12,239 nucleotides of DNA. It comes from Baffinella frigidus. Lineage: Eukaryota > Cryptophyceae > Cryptomonadales > Baffinellaceae. The notes under the pieces are model-generated. The model was not told the DNA's origin. It saw only the letters and a program-made list of their open reading frames with translations, and made no database searches. Shown here in pieces: positions 1 to 6,087 of the stretch. Positions within the stretch are counted from its first letter, which is position 1, and the number at the start of each line of letters is the position of its first letter. Both the position numbers and the translations under genes were made by a program. The stretch is from positions 432,445 to 444,683 of the forward strand of contig MU646621.1 in NCBI GenBank assembly GCA_026770585.1, written 5' to 3'.

Positions 1-127
1 CGTCCAAATAAGCCGTCCATCTATCATAGATAGGCCACACCCACAAGAATTTCCTAGCCACCTCCTACCGTAGGGCGACCCGTAGGTCATACAATCGGCA
101 CTTCCTGACGAAGCCCGCACGCACTAG

Positions 128-225
128 GTGATGGCTTCTGTTCCGGCCTGCCTGCTGGTCGCCGCCAACTTCCACGAGATCCTGCGCGTCCACCTTGACC
201 AGTATGGCCACATCCGCGGCCTCTG
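128..225 (+). CDS. EMC10: EMC10-like gene, internal exon (lumenal domain)
   Basis: This exon encodes 32 codons plus two bases. It reads VMASVPACLLVAANF, then HEILRVHLDQYGHIRGL. The pattern S-[VI]-PAC-x-LV followed by a hydrophobic strand and HLDxxGxxxG is what I recall for the lumenal beta domain of EMC10, a subunit of the ER membrane protein complex that inserts and stabilises membrane proteins. The exon is bounded by an acceptor AG at 126-127 (cactag) and a strong donor GTAAGC at 226. It ends in phase 2 (CTC TG). GC-rich coding use contrasts with the flanking AT-rich repeats. It shares a gene with the C-terminal exons at 4617-4931, which independently look like EMC10. The N-terminal part lies upstream of the window. 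At least one exon between this and the next recognised one may be missing from my reading, because the family normally has roughly 20-40 more residues here. Confidence 0.7.
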
Positions 226-233
226 GTAAGCTC

Positions 234-366
234 CTACCACGCCAGAGCCCTGGAAGGGGTCGTCAAAAGTCAATTCCTCCTTAGGGCAGTGCTTTTCAAA
301 AGTCAAAACCCGCCTCCTGACGCGGTTTTTGACTGATTTACTCCCTCCTCCACTCTGGCGTGGTAG
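234..366. repeat. Foldback element directly after the exon donor
   Basis: Arms CTACCACGCCAGAG (234-247) and CTCTGGCGTGGTAG (353-366) are perfect 14-bp inverted repeats, with looser pairing further in. A second internal hairpin lies at 303-334 (GTCAAAACC against GGTTTTTGAC). The left arm begins about 8 bases after the GT donor of the preceding exon, so the intron effectively starts with this foldback. The right arm runs into the start of the next element at 364. Confidence 0.65.
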
Positions 367-485
367 CTCTGCATGCGTGCACCAGGTCTTCTCGAAAGGA
401 GGGGAGACCTGGAATTGATTTTGCGGTACAAACCCTTCAAATTTTGGCGGGAAAAAGATCAGTCAACCCGGAATAGGCAGAGCTA
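364..485. mobile_element. Foldback MITE, TAGCTCTGCC family (copy 1)
   Basis: It begins TAGCTCTGC and ends GGCAGAGCTA. The inner right end reads CAACCCGG before the terminus, matching the right end of the copy at 4023-4159. An internal hairpin CCAGGTCT/AGACCTGG lies at 382-412. It is one of five copies of a family recognised by this terminus. No coding capacity; a non-autonomous element is the simplest reading. Confidence 0.6.
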
Positions 486-583
486 GTACTCCCCTGTGTC
501 GCAGTTGGCTGAACCAGGCAGGTTTTGTACTGGGGCCGGGGAGGGTTAGGAGCAGGGACGCCTGTCACTAGTTAACTGCCTAC

Positions 584-792
584 CCACTCGAGGCTGGAAG
601 TGGGACTATTTTAAATGTGGGGATTTTGAATTTAGTACCAGTCACGGGCATGCTTGGTCACGTATCTCGATTTATAACTTGAGATACGTGACCAAATACC
701 CCTATTTGTGTGAAAATTACTAAACAATTCTTTTTTCTTCACTTGTAAAAGAATGACTGTTTTAAAATAGTCACATTTCTAGCCTCGAGTGG
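584..792. mobile_element. 209-bp foldback element with long inverted arms
   Basis: The left arm 584-615 and right arm 761-792 are inverted repeats of 32 bp with only a few mismatches (outer CCACTCGAGGCT, inner GACTATTTTAAA). The centre holds a second perfect hairpin: TTGGTCACGTATCTC at 654-668 against its complement at 681-695, with a 12-base loop. I saw no clear target-site duplication. It lies in the presumed EMC10 intron. Confidence 0.7.
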
Positions 793-820
793 ACTTCCAC
801 GAGATTCCCCGGGTGATTTT

Positions 821-976
821 GATGTGGTCAGTCCACCACCAGCCCTCAGAAGTGAACCAAATCGCGATATGGAGACGTGTGGGCAATTCCCCTGGGCGGT
901 AAACACAGGGGAAATCAACTTTTGCGATCGCTCGAGTTGGTTCACTTTTGAGGGCTGGCGGCAGTCTGACCACATC
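821..976. mobile_element. Foldback element in EMC10 intron
   Basis: Arms pair GATGTGGTCAG, CCAGCCCTCA and GTGAACCAA at 821-860 with their complements at about 937-976. The middle has a further pairing ATTCCCCTG (886 on) against CAGGGGAAAT (906-915). It lies about 30 bp after the preceding foldback. Frames running through it are products of the hairpin, not genes. Confidence 0.65.
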
Positions 977-985
977 ACGCCTCGC

Positions 986-1528
986 GTGGGTTCAGGGTTC
1001 AGGATTTAGGGGATCCCGCTACCTGAACCTTAAACCCTAAACTCTAATCACTCAACCCGCGATCCCCAACCCTAAACCCTGAATGCTAAACGCGTGTATT
1101 CCTATTGAACTGGTACCAAACCCTCGCGATGGGAGTGTCCCAAGGGGCATATCTTAGGGGTGGGTTGTATGCTATGGTAAAGCTATGTACAGGCTAAGAT
1201 AACAACTTTCACCCTTACGATAGCACCAGATGGTGTTTAAAATTGAATCTGGTTCTGTTTTAGATCCGACTTACACGCGTGTGCTCCTCTTGGGGCCTCT
1301 TGGGGGTACTCAGAATGGTCACAGATGATCCCGACTCGTCAATGATCACGCCGGGCGTCTATTTAGGGCGCAGGGCTTAGGCCATCCGATTCGACGTTTA
1401 GGGGTTCGGGTTAGAAACTCCTGAACCCTCAACCCCGTGGACAGGTACCAAACTTTGGCGATGGAATGTCCTAAGGGGCGCATCTCCGTGCCGACTAGCG
1501 CTACCCAAGTGGTGCGACCTACACCCTG

Positions 1529-1599
<71 letters not shown>

Positions 1600-2040
1600 A
1601 CCCTGAATCCTAAACAGCGCTACCCAAGTGGTGCGACCTACACCCTCCACGCCCTGAACCCTGAACCCTGAACCCTGAACCCTGAACCCTGAACCCTGAA
1701 TCCTGAATCCTAAACAGCGCTACCCAAGTGGTGAGACAACCCTTCACTTTACATGTTTCACCTCCAACCCTTCACCTTCAACCCTTCACCCTCAACCTTG
1801 AACCCTGAATCCTGAACCCTAAAACCTAAACCCCTTCACCTTGAACCCTCAACCCTAAAACCTTCACTTTCAACCCTTAACACCAAACCCTGAACCCTAA
1901 ACCCCAAACCCCAAATGGAGTGCCCCAAAGGGCGTCTCGGCCAGCGCCACCAGTAGTGAGGCGACCCTCAACCTTGAACCCTCAACCCTCAACCCTCAGC
2001 CCTCAACCCTCAACCCTCAGCCCTCAACCCTCAACCCTCA

Positions 2041-2117
<77 letters not shown>

Positions 2118-2121
2118 ACCC
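986..2121. repeat. Telomere-like heptamer arrays with interspersed spacer blocks
   Basis: This stretch of the presumed EMC10 intron is dominated by seven-base repeats of the plant-telomere type and its variants. Mixed CCCTAAA/CCCTGAA lies at 1017-1090, an almost pure CCCTCAA array at 1530-1605, CCCTGAA at 1655-1710, a degenerate ACCCTTCA stretch at 1737-1910, and CCCTCAA/CCCTCAG at 1964-2121. Between arrays a block AGCGCTACCCAAGTGGTG recurs at 1497, 1616 and 1716, with a degenerate copy at 1943. A block like GATGGAGTGTCCCAAGGGGC recurs near 1129, 1459 and 1914. Together these form a decayed higher-order repeat. The arrays are internal, so this is not a chromosome end. Confidence 0.85.
1147..1224. 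mobile_element. Small foldback, GGGTGGGTTG family (copy 1)
   Basis: Ends GCATATCTTAGGGGTG (1147-1162) and CACCCTTACGATAGC (1210-1224) pair as imperfect inverted repeats. The interior (GGGTGGGTTG, ATGCTATGGT, TGTACAGGC) matches the element at 10265-10341, so this is a dispersed family of about 78 bp. It sits inside one of the spacer blocks of the heptamer region. Confidence 0.6.
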
Positions 2122-2138
2122 GCCTGGTTCACTTCCCT

Positions 2139-2585
2139 TGAACGAATGGTATTCTTAACAAATGGTGTATTCCCAACAAATCCACGGGGCAGGTGACGAG
2201 TCGGCCACTCGAGAATGGTGGAGGATCCTATTTACATGTGGGGTTGTAAACCTTTGTACCAGGATAAGGTAAAGTAACCTCCTGACTGTGCAATTTAATC
2301 AGAGTTACGTATCAAAAGTCAACTTACCTTGAGGAGATTAAACTTAAGGACCCAAATTCGCACTTTTAAAAGCACGTCGGTTTTAAATAGGCCCCTCTAG
2401 CGTTCTCGTGTGGTGTGAGCGTGGACATGGAGGCTCGTTCCTAGCAAATTCAAATAGCGTATTCTTATCAAACGGTACGCTTAACGAATGGTGTATTCTC
2501 AACGAATGGTGTACTCTAATGACCCGGTTTATTCCCAACAAATGCTATTCTTAAAAAAGTGTGTATTCTCGACAAATAGTTGACG
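2139..2585. repeat. Degenerate repeats of a TATTCTTAACAAATGGTG motif
   Basis: AT-rich intronic stretch. A motif close to GGTGTATTCTCAACAAAT recurs at about 2139-2185 and again, in several diverged copies, at 2455-2580. A related piece precedes the exon at 2818 (CTCTCAACAAATTGACG). At 2413-2433 lies a fragment GAGCGTGGACATGGAGGC that resembles the 5' part of the duplicated EMC10 linker exon. I see no convincing gene here. Confidence 0.5.
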
Positions 2586-2586
2586 A

Positions 2587-2740
2587 GCGTGAGCGTGGAC
2601 ATGGAAGCAAAAAGGGACTTTTAAAGTTTTGTGGGGAAATGATCACGGATAAGGTAACCGACCGACCGCTCAGCGGGCGGAAACGTGATAATTTCCCCAC
2701 AAAACTTCGGGCCGAAGCTGCCTCCGAGCCTGTCCTGCAT
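2587..2740 (+). pseudogene. Broken copy (copy 0) of the EMC10 linker exon
   Basis: GTGAGCGTGGACATGGAAGC (2590-2608) and GGGCCGAAGCTGCC (2709 on) correspond to the two halves of the intact exon at 2818-2913. The roughly 100 bases between them contain a foldback (2624-2707). After the second half the copy has lost one C (GCTGCCTCC instead of GCTGCCCTCC), shifting the frame, and similarity ends after GTCCTGCA. The copy therefore looks non-functional. Confidence 0.6.
2624..2707. mobile_element. Foldback inside EMC10 exon copy 0
   Basis: Arms 2624-2647 and 2684-2707 are 24-bp inverted repeats with one mismatch (AAGTTTTGTGGGGAAAT against ATTTCCCCACAAAACTT). The loop contains CCGACCGACCGCTCAGCG. 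It splits the duplicated exon copy. Confidence 0.75.
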
Positions 2741-2817
2741 TTCTGCACCAGATCCGTGTACCAATGTTTCATTGCTTTCCGTGGCTGACTTCTCTCAACA
2801 AATTGACGAAACTATAG

Positions 2818-2913
2818 GTGACAAGCGTAAGCGTGGATATGGAGGCGCGTGGGCCGAAGCTGCCCTCCGAGCCGGTCCTGCAGGCCGAGAAGACCCCGGA
2901 CGACGTCAAGAAG
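2818..2913 (+). CDS. EMC10: EMC10-like gene, linker exon (copy A, intact)
   Basis: This is a 32-codon phase-0 exon between an acceptor ACTATAG (to 2817) and a donor GT at 2914. It reads VTSVSVDMEAR, then GPKLPSEPVLQAEK, then TPDDVKK. In EMC10 a hydrophobic strand is followed by a GP-x-P stretch and an acidic/basic linker before the membrane segment, and this order fits. Its phase matches the exon at 4617, giving DDVKK joined to (Q)EATQNQSFM. It does not match the phase-2 end of the exon at 128-225. Either an exon is missing between them, or an internal acceptor (AG at 2824-2825 or 2830-2831, both phase-compatible) is used. The donor GTCCCT is not ideal. Three related copies surround it (2587, 3064 and 3338). 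This is the only one with intact frame, acceptor and donor in a consistent phase. Confidence 0.6.
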
Positions 2914-3063
2914 GTCCCTCGCCCTGCAAATGTCAAATTCATGCAAATATCCAAGCAATTTAGGACGACCGGACGGGCCCGCCTCGGATTTAACTGGTAC
3001 AGATTTAAAACTGAAGAGGTCTACAAGTGTTTTTTAGTGTTTTAGTCAGCATTTTTTAAAAAA

Positions 3064-3163
3064 ACACGGATTTCCCACGCAATTCGCCAAAAGTCGCGGG
3101 GCGAAGTTGCCCTCCGAGCCGGTCCTTCAGGCTGAGAAGACCCAGGACGACGTCAAGAAGGTG
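3064..3163 (+). pseudogene. Duplicate (copy B) of the EMC10 linker exon
   Basis: From 3096 this reads RGAKLPSEPVLQAEK, then TQDDVKK, ending at a good donor GTGCGC (3164). Differences from copy A are mostly silent (CTG/TTG, CTG/CTT, GCC/GCT), with two replacements. The upstream 40 bases (ACGGATTTCCCACGCAATTC and on) are identical to those before copy C, so B and C derive from one larger duplication. The only obvious acceptor (CCAAAAG, to 3092) gives phase 2, unlike copy A but compatible with the exon at 128-225. It may be an alternative exon or a decaying duplicate. Confidence 0.5.
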
Positions 3164-3221
3164 CGCCACCCTGCAAATTTGAAACGGAGATTTGAAATCC
3201 CCATTCCTAATAAATTTATTG

Positions 3222-3254
3222 AATTTCAAATCCCCATTTGGGGGATGTGAAATT
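3222..3254. repeat. Short hairpin
   Basis: AATTTCAAATCCCC pairs with GGGGGATGTGAAATT around a four-base loop. The preceding bases (TTTGAAATCCCCATT at about 3191) repeat the left arm directly. It is intronic. Confidence 0.5.
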
Positions 3255-3337
3255 TATCGCAAGAGCCCCGGGATCAGCTGTCGCAACAGCGTCGTTCTAT
3301 TATTTGTGCCACACAGCGGCCACTTTAGGGTTGACAT

Positions 3338-3620
3338 CACGGATTTCCCACGCAATTCGCCAAAAGTCGCGGGGCGAAGCTGCCCTCGGAGCCTGTCCTC
3401 CAAGCCGAGAAGTCATGCAAAAAGCTAACGCCAGCAAGGTACTTAGAGCCTACGGATTGCCTACGGTAGGAGCCCCCCTCCTACGACTTTTAAAGACATT
3501 TTTGTTTTAAATGTCGTAGGAGGAGGGCGGGTTCCTACCGTAGGCTAAGGGGTCCGCTGGCGTTCGCTTTTTGCATTAGAAGACCCCGGATGATGTGGAG
3601 AGGTCTCGCCCTGTCTCAGT
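3338..3620 (+). pseudogene. Duplicate (copy C) of the EMC10 linker exon, split by a foldback
   Basis: The left part, to 3412, reads RGAKLPSEPVLQAEK. The right part, from 3583, reads TPDDVER. A 165-bp foldback (3413-3577) sits exactly between the Lys and Thr codons and is flanked by AGAAG on both sides. The copy carries silent changes against A and B (TCC/TCG, CCG/CCT, CAG/CAA, GAC/GAT twice) and lacks a GT donor at the homologous place (GAGAGGTCTC). Confidence 0.65.
3413..3577. mobile_element. Foldback with AGAAG target-site duplication in exon copy C
   Basis: The two ends read TCATGCAAAAAGC and GCTTTTTGCATT, and the arms pair through CGCCAGC, GCCTACGGTAGGA and CCTCCTACGAC to a loop near 3490-3505. 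AGAAG at 3408-3412 and 3578-3582 flank it. Removing the element and one AGAAG joins the exon copy exactly as in copies A and B. This is the cleanest insertion site in the window. Confidence 0.85.
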
Positions 3621-3826
3621 GTATAGAGCCATTCTCCACCCTGGATGGAATATTGTGGTATTTTGAGCATTCTTAAGTCAACTCCCCTTGAGATGCGGCC
3701 GTAATGCGGCTGCCCCGTGATGAATGGATCTGGTACAAAAAGGTCTGATATGTATTTTAGTGGTATAAATTATGTCAACTTTTGCGATAAAGGGTTATTC
3801 GGGATTGGCCGCAAGTCCCCTCCAGG

Positions 3827-3985
3827 GTGGGGTAGGACTTGGCCAGGGCGAACTTCCAAGTTGCGCTCTTCCAAGTTCCATGTGTACCAGGTAATTTCGA
3901 ACCGGTGCGCTTTTTCGCCTTTAAACCCTTTTTGAAGTTGGAATCTTTGGTAAGTTGGAAGTTTGCCCTGGCCAAGTCCTACCAC
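3827..3985. mobile_element. Foldback element in EMC10 intron
   Basis: GTGGGGTAGGACTTGGCCAG at the left pairs with CTGGCCAAGTCCTACCAC at the right, continuing through GGGCGAACTTCCAA against TTGGAAGTTTGCCC. The interior contains GTACCAGG and an AAACCCTTTTTGAAG stretch. No coding content. Confidence 0.75.
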
Positions 3986-4022
3986 ATTGGCTCTACTAAT
4001 CAAGGGATTTGATCCCACTCAC

Positions 4023-4159
4023 TAGCTCTGCCTCCGTCTATTTGGGCTCACCAGTGTGGTGAGCCCGGGCATTTTTTTTCTCCGAAGTTGACGTTTTTTT
4101 ACCGCGGACCCAGCGTGTCAACTTGAGAGAAGTCGGTCAACCCGAGTGAGGCAGAGCTA
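4023..4159. mobile_element. Foldback MITE, TAGCTCTGCC family (copy 2)
   Basis: It starts TAGCTCTGCCTC and ends GAGGCAGAGCTA. An internal palindrome GGGCTCACC/GGTGAGCCC lies at about 4044-4066. Read on the minus strand, its right end (GGGTTGACCGACT, then AAGTTGACACGCTGGG) aligns closely with 10683-10745, which defines the family beyond the terminus. Confidence 0.7.
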
Positions 4160-4211
4160 GAAGGTGCCACCATGTTTTCGGGTTTCGGGTTTCGGTGCCG
4201 AGCAGAGCCAC

Positions 4212-4258
4212 AGGGGTAGCTCGTAGGAAAAGCCCCCTTCTAGGACCCCACAGTTGGC
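4212..4258. repeat. Degenerate solo arm of the CAGGGGTACC foldback
   Basis: CAGGGGTAGCTCGTAGGAAA, followed by GCCCCCTTCTAGGACCCCACAG, matches the left arm of the elements at 4482, 4943 and 5923 with several changes. No right arm is present, so it looks like a decayed relic. Confidence 0.55.
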
Positions 4259-4371
4259 ATATTAGCAATGGTTTTCGATGCGTTCGCGATGCGAAACGGG
4301 CTCCAATTCCTGCTTCAAAATGTTCTGGCCAGGACCAGGAGAGGAGAACTATATGTTCAGTCTGACCTTGT

Positions 4372-4473
4372 ATCCCTCAAGTGCCCAGTAGGCTCATACA
4401 CCCTACGGTAGGGTCCTAGGACCTGCCCGGGGCGAGTTCGGGTGAGTATTCGCCCTATGGTCACTTAAGGGAT
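4372..4473. mobile_element. Foldback, CCCTTAAGTGGCC family (copy 1)
   Basis: Ends ATCCCTCAAGTG and CACTTAAGGGAT are inverted. The inner sequence (CCAGTAGGCTCATAC, CCCTACGGTAGGG, TCCTAGGACCTGCC) matches the element at 5165-5268 in inverted orientation. It lies only 8 bases upstream of the next foldback. Confidence 0.65.
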
Positions 4474-4481
4474 GGTCCCTG

Positions 4482-4598
4482 CAGGGGTACCTCGCTCATA
4501 AGAAAGCGCCCCCCCATAGGACCCTACAGTAGGCCTAAGCCTAGGGTCCTATGGTGGTCCTAGGGGGGGGACAGTTTCTTATGAGCGAGGTACCCCTG
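4482..4598. mobile_element. Foldback MITE, CAGGGGTACC family (copy 1)
   Basis: It is a nearly perfect palindrome of 117 bp with ends CAGGGGTACCTCGCTCAT and its complement. Flanks are TG (left) and TA (right), consistent with a TA target-site duplication with one side mutated. TA duplication and a foldback structure resemble Stowaway/Tc1-mariner-type MITEs. It ends about 18 bases before the 3' splice site of the EMC10 exon at 4617, and the following CCCCTCCCCCCCCAG makes the pyrimidine tract. Confidence 0.85.
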
Positions 4599-4616
4599 TA
4601 ACCCCTCCCCCCCCAG

Positions 4617-4657
4617 CAGGAGGCGACTCAGAACCAGAGCTTCATGTCCAAGTACTG
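4617..4657 (+). CDS. EMC10: EMC10-like gene, penultimate exon (start of membrane segment)
   Basis: A small exon of about 13 codons plus two bases, reading (Q)EATQNQSFMSKYW once joined to the next exon. The acceptor is either of two AGs (4615-4616 or 4618-4619), both phase 0, preceded by a run of C. The donor is GT at 4658. SFxxKYW immediately before a hydrophobic segment is characteristic of the EMC10 C-terminus as I recall it. The exon lies between a foldback upstream and a heptamer-array intron downstream, and it would be invisible to ORF-length searching. Confidence 0.7.
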
Positions 4658-4816
4658 GTACTCCCCAAATCCCAAACCCTAAACCCCAAACCCCAAACCC
4701 CAAACCCCACCCTCTAAACCCCAAACCCCACACCCCAAACCCCAACCCCCAAACCCCAACCCCCACACCCTAAACCCCAAACCCCACAACACCCTAAACC
4801 CCAAACCCGAAAACAG
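4658..4816 (+). repeat. 159-bp intron made of CCCCAAA/CCCTAAA heptamers
   Basis: The intron starts GTACTCCCC and ends GAAAACAG. Almost all of its length is CCCCAAA, CCCTAAA and close variants. The pentamer GTACT occurs at both exon-intron edges (4658-4662 and 4817-4821), as if the array had been inserted with a five-base duplication. Splicing removes it exactly and joins TAC TG to G TAC TAC, keeping the transmembrane frame. Minus-strand reads of it give repetitive GVWGLGF peptide, which is not a gene. Confidence 0.75.
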
Positions 4817-4931
4817 GTACTACATCCTTGGGGGCGTGATGCTGCTCTCCATGATGGGGCCCGACGACAAGAAGGAGGGGGCCAAGGAGGGTGGGGGCGG
4901 CGGGGGGGGCGGCGCGGCGCGCAAGGCGTAG
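4817..4931 (+). CDS. EMC10: EMC10-like gene, last exon: TM segment, Gly-rich tail and stop
   Basis: Joined to the previous exon in phase 2, this reads KYWYYILGGVMLLSMMG, then PDDKKEGAKE, a run of eight glycines, AARKA and TAG at 4929-4931. A single C-terminal transmembrane helix after S-F-x-x-K-Y-W, followed by a charged and very glycine-rich tail, is the architecture I know for EMC10, a single-pass type I ER protein. Human EMC10 also ends in a poly-Gly tail. There are 37 codons before the stop. Acceptor GAAAACAG ends at 4816. The coding strand is very GC-rich. A foldback is inserted 11 bases after the stop, in the presumed 3' UTR, and an ATTAAA at 5121 is a weak polyadenylation candidate. 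Function: client folding and insertion in the ER membrane as part of the EMC. Confidence 0.75.
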
Positions 4932-4942
4932 GGGGTAGCATA

Positions 4943-5061
4943 CAGGGGTACCTCGCTCATAAGAAACCGCCCCCCCCTAGGACCCTACAGTAGGGCTATG
5001 CCTAGGGCCCTACGGTGGTCCTAGGGGGGGGGGGCGGTTTCTTATGAGCGAGGTACCCCTG
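4943..5061. mobile_element. Foldback MITE, CAGGGGTACC family (copy 2)
   Basis: A near-perfect palindrome of 119 bp flanked by TA on both sides (4941-4942 and 5062-5063). It starts CAGGGGTACCTCGCTCATAA and ends with the complement. Inner parts include CCCCCCCCTAGGACCCTACAG. It lies in the presumed 3' UTR of the EMC10-like gene. Confidence 0.9.
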
Positions 5062-5164
5062 TAGGGGTGTTGATCGGGTGGCGCGGCCACGCCAGGACAC
5101 ACGTGGGAATTTCATCTGAGATTAAAGTTGATTCTTGCCCGGAAACACGCCAGACGTGTATTGT

Positions 5165-5268
5165 ATCCCTTAAGTGGCCATGCCGACAAATTTGAGGGCC
5201 TAGAGGTCCTAGGCAGGTCCTAGGGCCCTACGGTAGGGCGTATGAGCCTACTGGCCACTTAAGGGCTA
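5165..5268. mobile_element. Foldback, CCCTTAAGTGGCC family (copy 2)
   Basis: CCCTTAAGTGGCCA (5167-5180) pairs with TGGCCACTTAAGGG (5252-5265). The inner region contains CTAGAGGTCCTAGG and CCCTACGGTAGGG, shared in inverted orientation with 4372-4473. It is intergenic. Confidence 0.7.
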
Positions 5269-5300
5269 TCATAGGCAGTTGAGGCACTCTTGGGCGCGGT

Positions 5301-5348
5301 ATCGAGTGTGTTACACTCGTCTCCCCAGCCGAGTGCAACACGCTCGAT
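5301..5348. repeat. Hairpin with 19-bp arms upstream of the promoter
   Basis: ATCGAGTGTGTTACACTCG (5301-5319) pairs with CGAGTGCAACACGCTCGAT (5330-5348) with two mismatches and a 10-base loop. A direct partial repeat (GCACTCGTCTCCCTGGCTAAG) follows. Function unknown; it could be an operator-like or terminator-like structure. Confidence 0.5.
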
Positions 5349-5530
5349 GCACTCGTCTCCCTGGCTAAGTGCAGTACACTGGAAATCTCAAGAGTTGAGT
5401 GTACCACTCGGAACACTACGGGGAACATTCTAAAGTTGATTATTGGATTGTTTCTTCATGAAACATACCAACATTGGGCAATTTTGGTCACGCTATCCCC
5501 AGATATCCGGGAGAGATGTTCTCCGTAGCC

Positions 5531-5682
5531 TCCCGAGCGGTACACGAACTCCTGAGGGTAATACACCGACTTCTGAGAGTCGGTGATTTTAGTTCACTAC
5601 ACTGAATTCTGAGATTCGGTGATTTGAGTGTACTACACTGAATTCTGAGAGTCAGTAATTTTAGTGCACTACACTGAATTTC
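5531..5682 (+). promoter_or_regulatory. 36-bp tandem repeats in the upstream regulatory region
   Basis: Units starting TACACYGAATTCTGAG begin at 5562, 5598, 5634 and 5670, exactly 36 bp apart, with a diverged unit at 5531. Each full unit contains TTCTGAGAGTCGGTGATTTT or a close variant. They run straight into the G-box repeats and the TATA box, so they are best read as enhancer-like upstream elements of the gene at 5843. Confidence 0.7.
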
Positions 5683-5765
5683 CACGTGAGTTGAGGGTGT
5701 TTCAGATTCCCACGTGAGTTGAACGTGTTTCAGATTCTCACGTGAGTTGAACGTGTTTCACACTC
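5683..5765 (+). promoter_or_regulatory. Three 28-bp repeats, each with a CACGTG G-box
   Basis: CACGTGAGTTGAACGTGTTT repeats at 5683, 5711 and 5739 (the first has GAGGGTG instead of GAACGTG). CACGTG is the palindromic G-box/E-box core bound by bZIP and bHLH factors in plants and algae. The exact 28-bp spacing would place the sites at a regular interval along the helix. They lie about 40-95 bp upstream of the TATA box. Confidence 0.75.
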
Positions 5766-5774
5766 AGGATCCCC

Positions 5775-5782
5775 ATATAAAC
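5775..5782 (+). promoter_or_regulatory. TATA box
   Basis: CATATAAACG, with TATAAA at 5776-5781, sits 62 bp before the ATG at 5843 and directly downstream of the G-box repeats. A start of transcription about 25-35 bp later, near 5806-5815, would leave a short 5' UTR with CACAACG-type A/C-rich sequence. The TATA element is enclosed by CCCC and GGGG, a possible small hairpin. Confidence 0.7.
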
Positions 5783-5922
5783 GGGGACAGCCCACGAATC
5801 GCACACGCAGCCACGAGACAGCAGGGCTAGCACGCCTCAAAAATGGAGCGTGGAGGTTACGAGGTTGACGAGTACGAAGCGCTTTGTTTTGGTGCGTCGC
5901 CGATGATGTCGATGCAGGACTA

Positions 5923-6039
5923 CAGGGGTACCTCGCTCATAAGAAACCGCGCCCCCCTAGGACCCTACAGTAGGACCATGCCTGTGGCCCTGTGGTGGTC
6001 CTAGGGGGGGGGCGGTTTCGTATGAGCGAGGTACCCCTG
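5923..6039. mobile_element. Foldback MITE, CAGGGGTACC family (copy 3), inside a gene
   Basis: A near-perfect palindrome of 117 bp flanked by TA (5921-5922 and 6040-6041). It is inserted after codon 26 of the gene starting at 5843. Read through, it gives YRGTSLIRNRAPLGPYSRT and then a stop. Excision with one TA restores the original frame exactly. Confidence 0.9.
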
Positions 6040-6087
6040 TACATGTGTTTGATAAACGACAACGAGGACTATGTGATGGACGACTTT

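Noticed and set aside
779-1009. Short frames on both strands at 779-1009
   Set aside because: Both strands give similar peptides (PPALKSEPTR and PPALRSEPNR) because the region is an inverted repeat.
1530-2121. CRISPR-like or true telomere array
   Set aside because: Unit is seven bases with no unique spacers, and the array lies within an intron-like region flanked by coding exons, so neither a CRISPR array nor a chromosome end fits.
1920-2141. Open frame with TLNPQPS repeats
   Set aside because: It is a read through CCCTCAA/CCCTCAG heptamers. Seven is not a multiple of three, so all three frames give the same periodic peptide, and there is no unique coding sequence.
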